DNA of 31,466 nucleotides from Pseudomonadota bacterium (GTDB lineage Bacteria > Pseudomonadota > Gammaproteobacteria > Burkholderiales > Gallionellaceae): assembly GCA_021822115.1 (NCBI GenBank), contig JAJZSA010000023.1, positions 1-31,466 of the forward strand, read 5' to 3'. Below are positions 6,962 to 15,382 of this stretch, piece by piece. The notes beneath the pieces are model-generated. The model ran no database searches. It was not told where the DNA came from and saw only the letters and a list, made by a program, of their open reading frames with translations. The position numbers and the translations under genes are program-made. Positions within the stretch are counted from its first letter, which is position 1. Every line of letters begins with the position of its first letter.

Positions 6962-7876
6962 TCAGATCGGACAACTCTCCGTTCCGCGCAGGAACAACAG
7001 ATATTCCTCAACCCTCTGGTGCAGGTGTTGCGGCTCGTTGACGACGTCGCGCGCCAATGAGAACAGCGGGTAGGCGCGCCAATCGAACACTGCGAACTTT
7101 TCCACCATGTGCAGGGTGTGTACGCCCTCGCCGGAGATCGCATCCCATTCCCCGCGTACCAGCTTGCGTCCCAGCGTGTGATGGTGTGAATCCTCGCTGG
7201 TGCCGGTGGTCATCAGGTCGCCCAGGCCGGCATAGCTGTAAGGCGTATGCGCCTGGCCGCCGAAAGCCTGTACGATGCCCGAGAGTTCGGCGATGGCGGC
7301 ACTCATCAGATGGCCGCGCATGTTCTTGCCCAGCTTCAGTTCGTCGGCCACGCCGAACAGGATGGCGTAGACGTTCTTCAGGATCACCGACCAACTGCGG
7401 CCATGCAGGTCGCTCGCCTGTTGGCACACCAGCGTACTGCCGCGGAACAGGTGGCGTACCACTTCGAAATCTTCGGCATGCGACAGCACGGCATCGGCGA
7501 AGCCCAACTGGCCGGCGCGCAGTTCCTCCGAGATCATCGGTCCGTAGATCACGCCGTAACGGTGCCTGCCGGCGAACACCTGCTCGAAGGCTTGCGCCGC
7601 AGTGCGACCGGATTCATCCAGCCCCTTGGCGATGGTGAGGCACACGCAGTCCGCCGCCAGATGCGGGGCGATGCGTTGCGCCAGTTCCTGATGCGGGTTC
7701 ACCGGCAGGCAGAACAGCACCGCTTGCGCCCAGGCGGCCGCCTGTTCCAGTGTCTGCGGGGTGCCGCGCACGATCTGGCCGATGTCCCAGATGCACAACT
7801 CATGGCGTGCCGCCAGCAGGTACTCCATGGCATGTCCCATCTCGCCATGCCCCAGGATCAATACGCGCAGCTTCAT
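6962..7876 (-). CDS. GpsA-like NAD(P)-dependent glycerol-3-phosphate dehydrogenase
   Basis: Resembles GpsA, which reduces dihydroxyacetone phosphate to sn-glycerol 3-phosphate for phospholipid synthesis. The N-terminal Rossmann motif is LGHGEMGHAM (GxGxxG). AVLFCLPVNPHQELAQRIAP and TIAKGLDESG match the strands around the second nucleotide-binding loop. The C-terminal helical domain shows LKNVYAILFGVADELKLGKN, with the lysine equivalent to the catalytic Lys, and YAGLGDLMTTGTSEDS matching the conserved GLGDL-TCTS region. At 304 residues it is shorter than typical GpsA (about 335) and the usual GPSFA motif reads YGPMISEEL. It may be a divergent paralogue with another substrate, so no symbol is assigned. 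Confidence 0.8.
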   Translation of the reverse strand: MKLRVLILGHGEMGHAMEYLLAARHELCIWDIGQIVRGTPQTLEQAAAWAQAVLFCLPVNPHQELAQRIAPHLAADCVCLTIAKGLDESGRTAAQAFEQVFAGRHRYGVIYGPMISEELRAGQLGFADAVLSHAEDFEVVRHLFRGSTLVCQQASDLHGRSWSVILKNVYAILFGVADELKLGKNMRGHLMSAAIAELSGIVQAFGGQAHTPYSYAGLGDLMTTGTSEDSHHHTLGRKLVRGEWDAISGEGVHTLHMVEKFAVFDWRAYPLFSLARDVVNEPQHLHQRVEEYLLFLRGTESCPI

Positions 7877-7978
7877 CTATCGGCCCCATGCAGTAAAGGC
7901 GCACATCATAAATCCAAGTCGGGCGCACGGTGGTTCTTGCTATCATGCTCCGGGGGAGAAGCGGGCGGGGGACTCGAC

Positions 7979-8554
7979 ATGCTGCATGACATCGACCGGA
8001 TGGACATCCCGGATCGTCACAGACTATTGGATGATATGACCAGGAAGCACACGCATTGGACCGACATCGGTGAGGCCGAGGTCCGGAATTCCCTGTTCGG
8101 CCGCGCCAAGGTGCGCATCCATCGCCGCCGCGACGATGTGTTGCGCGCCGTGCGCTGGATGGTGGTGAGCGGCACGTTGGGGGCCGCCCTCATATGGGCA
8201 TTGGATCAGTGGGCCATACGGCCGCAAGCGATAGCCGCGCCGGAAGCGGCCCAGCCGGAGGATAAGGTGCCTTTGCTGACGCCCATCATCGTACCCCCGG
8301 CGCCCGTGGTACGCGTGATCGAGCCGCAGGTACGTAGTGGCGTGTCGCCGACCCCTGCTGCACCTGCGGTGCAGCCCGCCAAGCCGTTGCCGCCGCGTGT
8401 GTCGCAGCCTGTAGCGCCGCAGGCAGCGCAGGTGGTGGTGCCGGTGCCGGTCAAATCCGTGCCGCCCGCAGCCAAGGTCACGGCGCCGGTTGCTGCCTCA
8501 GCGGTGCAGGCCGTGCCGCCGCATTCGCAATCTGCGCCGTATGCAAGCAATTGA
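7979..8554 (+). CDS. Single-pass membrane protein with Pro/Ala/Val-rich tail
   Basis: 191 residues, not recognised. The N-terminal 60 residues are charged and cytoplasmic (RHRLLDDMTRKHTHWTDIGE, FGRAKVRIHRRRDDVLRAVR). One transmembrane helix follows (WMVVSGTLGAALIWALDQW), then about 110 residues dominated by Pro, Val, Ala and Gln (PPAPVVRVIEPQ, VVVPVPVKSVPPAAK), likely a disordered periplasmic arm. The topology recalls TonB-like or tether proteins, but there is no TonB C-terminal domain. The ATG at 7979 is preferred because a G-rich Shine-Dalgarno (GGGGGA) precedes it; an open frame continues far upstream antisense to the GpsA-like gene and is not part of this gene. Met residues at codons 8 and 20 are alternatives. 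Confidence 0.7.
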   Translation: MLHDIDRMDIPDRHRLLDDMTRKHTHWTDIGEAEVRNSLFGRAKVRIHRRRDDVLRAVRWMVVSGTLGAALIWALDQWAIRPQAIAAPEAAQPEDKVPLLTPIIVPPAPVVRVIEPQVRSGVSPTPAAPAVQPAKPLPPRVSQPVAPQAAQVVVPVPVKSVPPAAKVTAPVAASAVQAVPPHSQSAPYASN

Positions 8555-8559
8555 GCCGT

Positions 8560-9345
8560 TCAGCGCATCACTTCCGCCAGGAACTGTTGCAACTGCGCCC
8601 AGGAATCCTGATCCGCAGCCGCGTCGTAGGCTAGCGGCAGGTTGAAGCGCCGTGCATATTCATCCGCCTCCGGGTTGGTGAAGCTGTGCAGTGCGCCCGG
8701 ATAGACCACCGCGCGGTAATTCACCCCGGCGTTCTGCATCTCCATCTCGAACGCGGCCACCTGTGCCGCCGGGATCATTTTGTCTTCAGCGCCGGTGAAC
8801 GAAATCACCTGTGCGCGCACCTTGCCTGGTTGTGCCGGCGTGTCGGTGGAGAGGCCGCCGTGGAAGCTCGCCACGCCGCGCAGCGGTTCACCCTCGCGCG
8901 CCATGTTCAACACCACTGAGCCACCGAAGCAGTAGCCGATGGCAGCCAGGCGCTGGGCATCGACATGCGGGTTGTTGCGCAATACTTTCATCGCGGCTTC
9001 GAAGCGGGCTTTGGCCAAGGGGCGGTTGCTGGCGACCTCTGCGGCGAACTTCCCGGCATCGTCCGGATGCGCTGCCTGTTTGCCATCGCCGTACATATCC
9101 ACCGCCAGGGCGACATAACCCAGTTCTGCCAGCATCCTGGCGCGACGCCGCGCGTAGTCGTTGTGTCCCCACCATTCATGCACCACCAGCACGGCCGGGC
9201 GGCGCCCCTTGTAGCTGTCGTTCCAGGTGAGCCAGCCTTTGAGCACGGTACCGTTGGCGCGGTATTCGACTGACTTGCCCAACACCTCGGCACTGGCCGA
9301 CGCGCACAGGCATAGCAGGGAAAAAGTCAGCAACAGTCGTTTCAT
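8560..9345 (-). CDS. Secreted dienelactone hydrolase family protein
   Basis: Alpha/beta hydrolase of the dienelactone hydrolase family with a signal peptide (MKRLLLTFSLLCLCASASAE), so probably periplasmic. The nucleophile is Cys139 in GYCFGGS, the acid Asp188 in TGAEDKMIP and the histidine His220 in GALHSF, the complete Cys-Asp-His triad. VVHEWWGHNDYAR supplies the equivalent of the Glu near the active site. The physiological ester substrate is unknown. AAGGAGAT lies 6 bases before the ATG. It starts 28 bases after the DUF2461 gene on the same strand, so the two may be co-transcribed. Confidence 0.9.
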   Translation of the reverse strand: MKRLLLTFSLLCLCASASAEVLGKSVEYRANGTVLKGWLTWNDSYKGRRPAVLVVHEWWGHNDYARRRARMLAELGYVALAVDMYGDGKQAAHPDDAGKFAAEVASNRPLAKARFEAAMKVLRNNPHVDAQRLAAIGYCFGGSVVLNMAREGEPLRGVASFHGGLSTDTPAQPGKVRAQVISFTGAEDKMIPAAQVAAFEMEMQNAGVNYRAVVYPGALHSFTNPEADEYARRFNLPLAYDAAADQDSWAQLQQFLAEVMR

Positions 9346-9373
9346 CTCGATCTCCTTTCGAGTGCGGTAAGGG

Positions 9374-10060
9374 TCAGAAAGGTAATTCCAGCGCACGGCA
9401 CAGGAAGCGCATCAGCGGGTCGGCGCTGCGGAAATGTTCCACCAGATGGGGGCGCAGGCGGGGCGAGGTGACCATCGCCTGCGGTAACGGCGACAGTGCG
9501 ATGAAGTCTTTGCGCTTGAGGTCTTCCAGCAGCGGATGGTCCTTGGCGAAGCCGCGCGGCGCATTGCTCAGGCTATCGCCACTCAAGGTGAAACGCTGGC
9601 GGAATCCTGCATCGTCGCGCGCGTTCAGCCAAGCTTGTGGTTTCTCCACCAGTGCTGTGCGGATCTTGAACAGTGCATCGGATTCTGGGTGCCACAGACC
9701 CACGCCGAGGAAACATTCGCCCGGCTCGATGTGCAGGTAATAGCCCGGTGCATGCACATCCTTGCCGGCCACATGGCGGAACTGGATGCCGATGTTGGTC
9801 TTGTACGGGGTCTTGTCACGACTGAAGCGCGTGTCACGGTAGATGCGCATCAGCGAGCCGCCCACCTTCTGCGGTTGCGCCAGGAAGTGACGCGAGATGG
9901 CCGGCAACTCGTGCGACATGTCGGCGATCAGGTCCAGCGCCGGGCCGCGCAAATGATCTTCGTAGGCCTGCTGGTGGGCTTCGAACCAGTCACGCTCATT
10001 GTGCTCGGCCAGTTCGGCGAGGAAAACTAAAGTGTCGCGAGAAAAATAGGGGGGGGGCAT
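9374..10060 (-). CDS. DUF2461 / TIGR02453 family protein
   Basis: 228-residue protein of the DUF2461 (TIGR02453) family, whose function is not known. Diagnostic stretches are FLAELAEHNERDWFEAHQQAYE near the N-terminus, GGSLMRIYRDTRFSRDKTPYKTN in the middle (only partly quoted here: RIYRDTRFSRDKTPYKTN), GYYLHIEPGECFLGVGLWHP, and a C-terminal helical region. The start at 10060 fits the family (the conserved region begins at once). It is immediately followed by nine C residues that encode three prolines, an unusual place for a homopolymer. A Met 27 codons upstream exists but adds non-conserved residues. Probably in one transcript with the downstream dienelactone hydrolase. Confidence 0.88.
   Translation of the reverse strand: MPPPYFSRDTLVFLAELAEHNERDWFEAHQQAYEDHLRGPALDLIADMSHELPAISRHFLAQPQKVGGSLMRIYRDTRFSRDKTPYKTNIGIQFRHVAGKDVHAPGYYLHIEPGECFLGVGLWHPESDALFKIRTALVEKPQAWLNARDDAGFRQRFTLSGDSLSNAPRGFAKDHPLLEDLKRKDFIALSPLPQAMVTSPRLRPHLVEHFRSADPLMRFLCRALELPF
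10049..10057 (-). repeat. C9 homopolymer right after the DUF2461 start codon
   Basis: Nine consecutive C on the coding strand form codons 2-4 (Pro-Pro-Pro) directly after ATG. A change in tract length would shift the frame at once, the layout used by some phase-variable genes; no variation can be seen from one sequence. Confidence 0.9.
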
Positions 10061-10149
10061 GCCGGTCGTTCCATGACGATGCGGGGCAGCATGATAATCC
10101 GCCTGTGCCCTGGCAGGGAGGGAAGACCGCTCGGCTATCAAGGGTAAAT

Positions 10150-10161
10150 CCCTGTACAGGG
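10150..10161. promoter_or_regulatory. Palindrome CCCTGTACAGGG upstream of the HD-GYP gene
   Basis: Perfect 12-bp palindrome 47 bases before the HD-GYP start codon. A TATACT hexamer at 10172-10177 is a plausible -10 box, and the palindrome covers the place where the -35 box would lie, so it could be a binding site for a dimeric regulator. Regulator unknown. Confidence 0.45.
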
Positions 10162-10208
10162 CTACTACAGCTATACTCCGCTTCGTCCATCACTGAAGGG
10201 GCAGTGGT

Positions 10209-11441
10209 ATGTCGAGTTATCTCATCAACCTGCATGAGGCCATCTATTCGCTGTCGGATGCGCTTGATCTGGTCGGCGTCACGCACATCCACCACGGCAA
10301 ACGCGTCGCCTTCATGGCCGCCGAATGCGGCAAGCGAATGGGCTGGAACCGGCAGCAACTGGATGACCTGTTTCAGGCCGCCATCCTGCATGACAGTGGC
10401 GTCTCCAAGACATCGGTGCATGCCAAGCTGGCTCAACTGCAATGGGAGGAGGAGAGCGAGCACTGTGTGCTCGGCGCCGAGTTGATGCACTCTTCGCCGC
10501 TACTGGAGAAATTCGCCCCCATCATCCTGCATCACCATAGCCACTGGAGCCAGCTGGAGCTGCTGGACCTGCCGGAAGCGGTCAAGCTGAATGCCAATTG
10601 CATCTACATGGTGGACCGTGTCGACATCCTCACGCTGAAGCATCTGGCCGAGGGCGCCGACATCCTGCTGGGCAAGGAGAAGATCCGCGACACCATCGCC
10701 AGCAAGCGCGGCGACTGGTTCCACCCCGAGCTGGTGGATGCCTTCCTCGACCTCTCGCGCTCGGAGGCGTTCTGGTTCTCGCTGGAGATGGATAACATCA
10801 ACGGCTATGTCGCGACCTGGGTCACCGAGACGCGTCCCGAGAACATGAGCTTCGAATCCTTGCGCAGCCTGGTCTATGTGTTCTCGCGCATCGTCGATGC
10901 CAAGAGCGTGTTCACGCGCGAGCATTCCGAAGGCGTGGCCCGTCTGGCGCGTTATCTGGGCGAACGCGCGGGACTGGGCCAGGAGCGTTGCGAAATGATC
11001 GAGCTGGCCGGCCTGCTGCACGACATCGGCAAACTGCGCATCCCGGACGAACTGCTGGAGAAGCCGGGCAGACTGGACGACAATGAAGTGATCCTCATGC
11101 GCCGCCACAGCTTCGACACCTACAACATCCTGAAGAAGATCAGCGGACTGGAACAGGTCACGCAATGGGCCGCACAACACCACGAGCGGGTGGATGGCAG
11201 CGGCTATCCCTATCATCTCGGCAAGGAAGCGCTTTCCATCGAAGCGCGCATCATCGAGGTCGCCGATGTGTTCCAGGCGCTGGCCCAGCGCCGTCCGTAT
11301 CGCGACTCGCTGCCCCCCGAGACCATCCTCGCCATGCTCCAGGAGCAGGTCGCCAGCGGCAAACTGGACGGCGACGTGGTTGCGCTGGTGGCAGGCGACC
11401 TGCACCGCTGTTGGGAAGCCGCGATGCGCATGCAGGAGTGA
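10209..11441 (+). CDS. Tandem HD / HD-GYP cyclic-di-GMP phosphodiesterase
   Basis: 410-residue cytoplasmic protein with two HD-superfamily domains. The first (about 20-170) keeps HHGKR (His29), ILHDSG (His61-Asp62), ILHHHSHW and VDRVD, so its metal ligands may be intact. The second (about 225-400) is a full HD-GYP: His239 in REHSEGVARLARYLG, LLHDIGK (His271-Asp272), MRRHS (His300) and QHHERVDGSGYP with GYP at 332-334. It is therefore expected to hydrolyse c-di-GMP. AAGGGG lies 8 bases upstream of the ATG. It converges on the cyclase gene ending at 11455, 13 bases apart, so synthesis and breakdown of the messenger sit side by side. Confidence 0.92.
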   Translation: MSSYLINLHEAIYSLSDALDLVGVTHIHHGKRVAFMAAECGKRMGWNRQQLDDLFQAAILHDSGVSKTSVHAKLAQLQWEEESEHCVLGAELMHSSPLLEKFAPIILHHHSHWSQLELLDLPEAVKLNANCIYMVDRVDILTLKHLAEGADILLGKEKIRDTIASKRGDWFHPELVDAFLDLSRSEAFWFSLEMDNINGYVATWVTETRPENMSFESLRSLVYVFSRIVDAKSVFTREHSEGVARLARYLGERAGLGQERCEMIELAGLLHDIGKLRIPDELLEKPGRLDDNEVILMRRHSFDTYNILKKISGLEQVTQWAAQHHERVDGSGYPYHLGKEALSIEARIIEVADVFQALAQRRPYRDSLPPETILAMLQEQVASGKLDGDVVALVAGDLHRCWEAAMRMQE

Positions 11442-11454
11442 GGCCGCCACCCGG

Positions 11455-12690
11455 TCAGCGGCTGTACAGCTGATAGCAGTTCTTCATCCGGCCTTTGGCG
11501 GCATACATCGCCGCATCGGCGGTCTTGAGCAAGGTCGGCGTGTCATGCGCGAGATCCGGGCAGGCGCTGATGCCCACACTGGCGCCGACGGTCACATTAT
11601 GTCCTTGCAGCATCATGGGGTTCGAGATGGCGGCGATGACCGCCTCGGCGAGCCGGGCGGCTTCATCCATCTCGGCGACATCCTGCATGATGACTGCGAA
11701 CTCATCGCCGCCGATACGACAGGCCAGATGGCGGTCGCCGGCGATGTGCGACAAGCGCAGGCCGATCTCATGCAGCAGGGCATCGCCGACATGGTGTCCC
11801 AGCTTGTCGTTGACGATCTTGAAGTCATCCAGGTCGATGAACATCAGGCAGCAGCGCGTATGGCGGCGCTGGGCATCGGCCACCGCCTGATCCACCCGCT
11901 CCTGGAATGAGTGGCGGTTGAGCAGGCTGGTGACGGCATCGTAATAGGCCAGTTCCTGCAAACGGCGGTCGCGTTCCTGCAGATTCACCATCATGCCGTG
12001 GAAGGCGCGCGACAGGTCGCCGATCTCGTCGCTGCGTTCGGCCGTGGCCGGACGCATGCCGAGATCGCGCCGGTCGGCCACATGATCGACGAATTGCAAC
12101 AGTTGCAACAGCGGCAAGGTGATCGCCTCGCGCAATTTCGAGGCGATCCAGAGCGCGCCGAGCAGGCTGGTGAGGGTCGCCAGCAAGATGATCAGCGCGT
12201 GGAACGTGATGCGCTGATAGAAGGTTCCCAGGCCGGCTTCCAGGACCAGCATGCCGACCAGTTCCGATTTCAGGTGCACCGGTTTACAGAGCTGGAAGCC
12301 ATCCCACGATAATGTCTCTTGGGTGGACTGCGGTGTCTGCATGCAAGCGTGCGCCAGGCTGGGCAGGGTCCCGTCGGGATAGGTGGCCAGTACCTTGCCG
12401 CCGGGCAACAGCAAAGCCGAACGCTGCATATCCGGTGCCGCCCTGAGCGTGGCCAGCGCCTCTGCGGCGGTGTCGCCATCCATAAACGCCATGGCTGCGG
12501 CGGCATTGTCGCTGACGATCTCGGCCTGCACGCGGAACTCTTGCAGGGTGGCCTGCTGCATGGCGTGATATTCATAAGCCGACATCACGATCACGATAGG
12601 CGTGAGCGCCATGGCGATGACCACGGTGCTGCCGAGCAGGAGCTTGTTCTTGATCGGCTGAGCAGCGAACCAGCTGCGCAGCCGCTTCAT
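11455..12690 (-). CDS. YfiN-like membrane diguanylate cyclase (CHASE8-HAMP-GGDEF)
   Basis: 411-residue inner-membrane diguanylate cyclase. TM1 is about residues 15-38, followed by a periplasmic CHASE8-type domain (EFRVQAEIVSDNAAAAMAF and LATLRAAPDMQRSALL are characteristic of the YfiN/TpbB group). TM2 is about 163-183, then a HAMP linker (LLQLLQFVDHVADRRDLGMR) and a GGDEF domain from about 248. The active-site motif GGDEF (327-331) is intact; the RxxD inhibitory site normally just before it is absent (GDRH). The start codon overlaps the stop of the YfiR-like gene (ATGA). In Pseudomonas, YfiR represses YfiN in the periplasm; here the same pair follows a TonB-dependent receptor. It should raise c-di-GMP when released from repression. 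Confidence 0.92.
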   Translation of the reverse strand: MKRLRSWFAAQPIKNKLLLGSTVVIAMALTPIVIVMSAYEYHAMQQATLQEFRVQAEIVSDNAAAAMAFMDGDTAAEALATLRAAPDMQRSALLLPGGKVLATYPDGTLPSLAHACMQTPQSTQETLSWDGFQLCKPVHLKSELVGMLVLEAGLGTFYQRITFHALIILLATLTSLLGALWIASKLREAITLPLLQLLQFVDHVADRRDLGMRPATAERSDEIGDLSRAFHGMMVNLQERDRRLQELAYYDAVTSLLNRHSFQERVDQAVADAQRRHTRCCLMFIDLDDFKIVNDKLGHHVGDALLHEIGLRLSHIAGDRHLACRIGGDEFAVIMQDVAEMDEAARLAEAVIAAISNPMMLQGHNVTVGASVGISACPDLAHDTPTLLKTADAAMYAAKGRMKNCYQLYSR

Positions 12691-13226
12691 CGCATTTCCC
12701 GCTGCTGCGCCAGTCGCAACAGGCGCGCACTCAGATGCAGGCCAGAGCGCTGTGCGGCCTCGTCGTCGATCTCGAAGCCCAGTCGCTGCCCGTTCGGGCG
12801 CAGCAGGATGGCGACGCCGCTTTGTGCCAGTTCGGCATCGCCGGTTACGGTCAACATCGGTTGTGCGCCGAAGCCGTGCAGCAGGCGCTTGACCTCTGCC
12901 GGCGCCCCTTCGGTGATATAGAGGATATGACAGCCGTGCGTGGCGTCGGCACTGTCCGGGAAGCGGATGACGATGGGGTGGCCGTTCACGGATTTGCCGC
13001 GCAAGGAATCGAGCGCGCTGCCGAAATGATCCGGCCCCAGGATGCACAGGTTCAGGCTACTCTGCACGCTGTCATCCGGCCACTCGGTGAGCATGGCGAA
13101 ATTGTAGAGATAACCGGCCTTTACCGTGTATTCGGGCAACGGTTCGGCTGCATGCGCGCCACCCGCATGCAGCATCAGCCATGCACTCAGGCTACTCACC
13201 AGCAGATGGCGGAACGCATCCCTCAT
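12687..13226 (-). CDS. YfiR-like periplasmic repressor (DUF4154)
   Basis: 179-residue protein with a signal peptide (cleavage near AHAAEP) and the DUF4154/YfiR fold: EYTVKAGYLYNFAMLTEWP at the mature N-terminus, LNLCILGPDHFG, CHILYI, and the C-terminal FEIDDEAAQRSGLHLSARLLRLA. Two cysteines (about 61 and 99) could form the disulfide that stabilises YfiR. In the known YfiBNR system YfiR binds the periplasmic part of YfiN and holds the cyclase off, with an OmpA-like lipoprotein YfiB relieving it. Here both ends of the gene overlap its neighbours by four bases (ATGA), tying it to the receptor before and the cyclase after. Confidence 0.92.
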   Translation of the reverse strand: MRDAFRHLLVSSLSAWLMLHAGGAHAAEPLPEYTVKAGYLYNFAMLTEWPDDSVQSSLNLCILGPDHFGSALDSLRGKSVNGHPIVIRFPDSADATHGCHILYITEGAPAEVKRLLHGFGAQPMLTVTGDAELAQSGVAILLRPNGQRLGFEIDDEAAQRSGLHLSARLLRLAQQREMR

Positions 13227-15250
13227 TTGATGGTGTACTCCAGTTGCAGCCAGTAACGTCTGCCGGCCAGCGGCATGGTGCGCAGCTCGGTGATGGCCAG
13301 CACATCTTCGCGCCGCGAGTTGAACAGGTTGCGTATGCTGAACGAGACGTTCGCATCCTTGATCAGGCGGCTGGAGTTGAGCGTCAGATTGGCAACGGTG
13401 TTGGCCTTGACGGTCGTGCTGGTACCGGTCAGGTCATAGCGTTGGCCGGTGTTCTGCACTTCGAAGCCTGCATTGGCACGGTGATGGAACAGCGGTTGGA
13501 CGATATTCAGTTTGCCCAGCCAATGCGGGATGTTGCCGAATTGCCCGCCTTGTCCGGCCCTTGTGCGCTGGTGCGCGATGCTTGCGCTCAGGCGGAAGCC
13601 ATCCTGCGCAACATGTTCGATGCCGATTTCCTGGCCTTCCGTGTTCACCACGTTATCGCCCAGCCAGATCGAGCCGTCGATGGAATCGGTGATGTGGTTG
13701 CGGTACAACGAGGTCGTCAGGCGGGTCTCGCTGGTGAATTGTTGTTGCCAGACCAGCTCGGTGGTCTCGATGCTTTCCGGTTTGAGCGCCGTTGCCGTAT
13801 TCAGGTTGCCCAAGGCGTTCCGGTTGTAGTCGAGGATGAAATATTCCCAAGCGTTGGGGTAGCGGAACGCCTTGCCATAGGAAAGCTTGAGAGTGGTTGC
13901 CTGCCAGGGATGGTAGATCGCCGCCAAGCGCGGGCTCGTGGTATGGCCGGATTTGCTGTTGTGGTCGTAGCGCAATCCGGGCGTCAGTGTCAGTTGCTCC
14001 GTCAGGCTGTATTCGTCCTGCGCATACAGGCTAGAGGTGCGCATCGCGGTATCGACGCTCAGGCCATAGTTCGCCGCGATGTCGGAATCGTAAAACTTCT
14101 GTTGATAGTCGTTGCGGAATTCGCCGCCGAACAATATCTGATGGCGGTCGAACCAGTTGCCGACGAATTTCTCATCCGCTCCCCACCAGCGTCCGGTGGA
14201 TTGCTGCATGTAGTAGCTGGCCGGGTCGGCGTTGTTGGCGCCAGTGTACGAATAGAGGTACTGGCCATAGTACAGGTGGCTGGAGGACTTCAGCTGGTCG
14301 CCTAGGTCGGCGTCATATTTCAGGCTGACGAAAGTATTGTCATCCACTTCGCGGACATTTTTGCCGATGTCCGCCCAGAGATAGATGTCAAAGAATCCAT
14401 CGTTCCGGCGGGTCTGTCGGACGTGGCCGATTTCCGCCGTCCAGCCCTGATAGCTTTCCTTGAAAGACAGGCGGCGGTTGTTGACCTCGCGCATGTGAGT
14501 CAGGGGCTGGTTGGTCGATGTCCCACCGCTCCAGTCAACGTAGCCATCCAGCGCAGGGAACTGGATGTCGTGCCCCCGGTCGGTATACATCGAAAGGTTG
14601 GCGAGCACATCCGCGCCGTTCTCCAACTGCTTGCCAAAGGTCAGGCGCTGTTTGCGTTCGCCCTGACTGCCGAAACCTGCCGCTACCTGGGTGCCATCGA
14701 AATCCTTGCCTTGCCTGGTGACGATATTGATGACGCCGAGGAAAGCGCCATTACCGTAGGTGGTGGAGCCGGGGCCGGGGATATATTCCACACGCTCTAT
14801 CGTCGCCACATCCAGCAACGCATCCTCGCGCAGGAAGATCTGGTTGTAGAAATTGTCGTTGGTGGCGTAGCCATCGATCATCAGCAGCACGCGGCCGGCA
14901 AAGTCGCCGGGCGTGCCGAAGCCGCGACCGCCCAGGAAATCATAAGTGGGCGACGAGGTGACATACAGCCCGCGCATGCTTTGCAGGATCTCTGCCAGCG
15001 AACGGTAACCGTAGTCGCGGATATCCTGCGCGGTGACGATGGAGACGGCGGAAGGTGCGTCGCTGATCTGTCGTGCGATGCGGCTGGCGGGGATGAATTC
15101 GGTCGCGAGCAGTTGCTCGAAGGGGAGCTGGGTGACGTCGAACGTATCCGCTGCGGCAGCATGCACCTGCCCGGCCCCCAGGCCGGGCAATAGCGATGCG
15201 AGCAACAGCATGCGAGGTAAACGATTCAAAGCCATTCCACTTGCGTTCAT
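13223..15250 (-). CDS. TonB-dependent outer-membrane receptor heading the yfiR-yfiN operon
   Basis: 675-residue outer-membrane receptor. The signal peptide ends near residue 33 (GQVHAAAADTF). The plug domain (about 45-165) shows ISDAPSAVSIVTAQDIRDYG, LAEILQSMRGLYV, LMIDGYATND, IERVEYIPGPGSTTYGNGAFLGVINIVT. The barrel then runs to the C-terminus, which ends RRYWLQLEYTIK with NLFNSRRED before it, typical of TonB receptors. The LPFEQLLATEF segment after the signal peptide matches the extension often seen in receptors beside DUF4154 genes. The ligand cannot be read. A second Met at codon 6 could be the start; Shine-Dalgarno is poor for both. Its stop overlaps the YfiR-like start. Confidence 0.93.
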   Translation of the reverse strand: MNASGMALNRLPRMLLLASLLPGLGAGQVHAAAADTFDVTQLPFEQLLATEFIPASRIARQISDAPSAVSIVTAQDIRDYGYRSLAEILQSMRGLYVTSSPTYDFLGGRGFGTPGDFAGRVLLMIDGYATNDNFYNQIFLREDALLDVATIERVEYIPGPGSTTYGNGAFLGVINIVTRQGKDFDGTQVAAGFGSQGERKQRLTFGKQLENGADVLANLSMYTDRGHDIQFPALDGYVDWSGGTSTNQPLTHMREVNNRRLSFKESYQGWTAEIGHVRQTRRNDGFFDIYLWADIGKNVREVDDNTFVSLKYDADLGDQLKSSSHLYYGQYLYSYTGANNADPASYYMQQSTGRWWGADEKFVGNWFDRHQILFGGEFRNDYQQKFYDSDIAANYGLSVDTAMRTSSLYAQDEYSLTEQLTLTPGLRYDHNSKSGHTTSPRLAAIYHPWQATTLKLSYGKAFRYPNAWEYFILDYNRNALGNLNTATALKPESIETTELVWQQQFTSETRLTTSLYRNHITDSIDGSIWLGDNVVNTEGQEIGIEHVAQDGFRLSASIAHQRTRAGQGGQFGNIPHWLGKLNIVQPLFHHRANAGFEVQNTGQRYDLTGTSTTVKANTVANLTLNSSRLIKDANVSFSIRNLFNSRREDVLAITELRTMPLAGRRYWLQLEYTIK

Positions 15251-15382
15251 GAAGAGAGGGTATGGCGCAACCGTTTTGTCGTTCGTATAGGGGCAGGCGC
15301 CATCAAGCTTGCGCAGTCTGGCAAGAAATGCGCGCGGCCACAGTCAGTAAAGGATTATTTTTGCGTCAGGAAAGCTTTGTGC

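Noticed and set aside
7247..7978. Upstream extension of the membrane protein frame
   Set aside because: Runs antisense through the GpsA-like gene; the ribosome-binding site points to the start at 7979.
12691..13047. N-terminal extension of the diguanylate cyclase
   Set aside because: The extension is the YfiR-like gene read in a second frame; the ATGA overlap at 12687-12690 gives a natural start.
13181..14305. 374-codon plus-strand frame
   Set aside because: Shadow of the TonB-dependent receptor, whose barrel and plug motifs are unambiguous.
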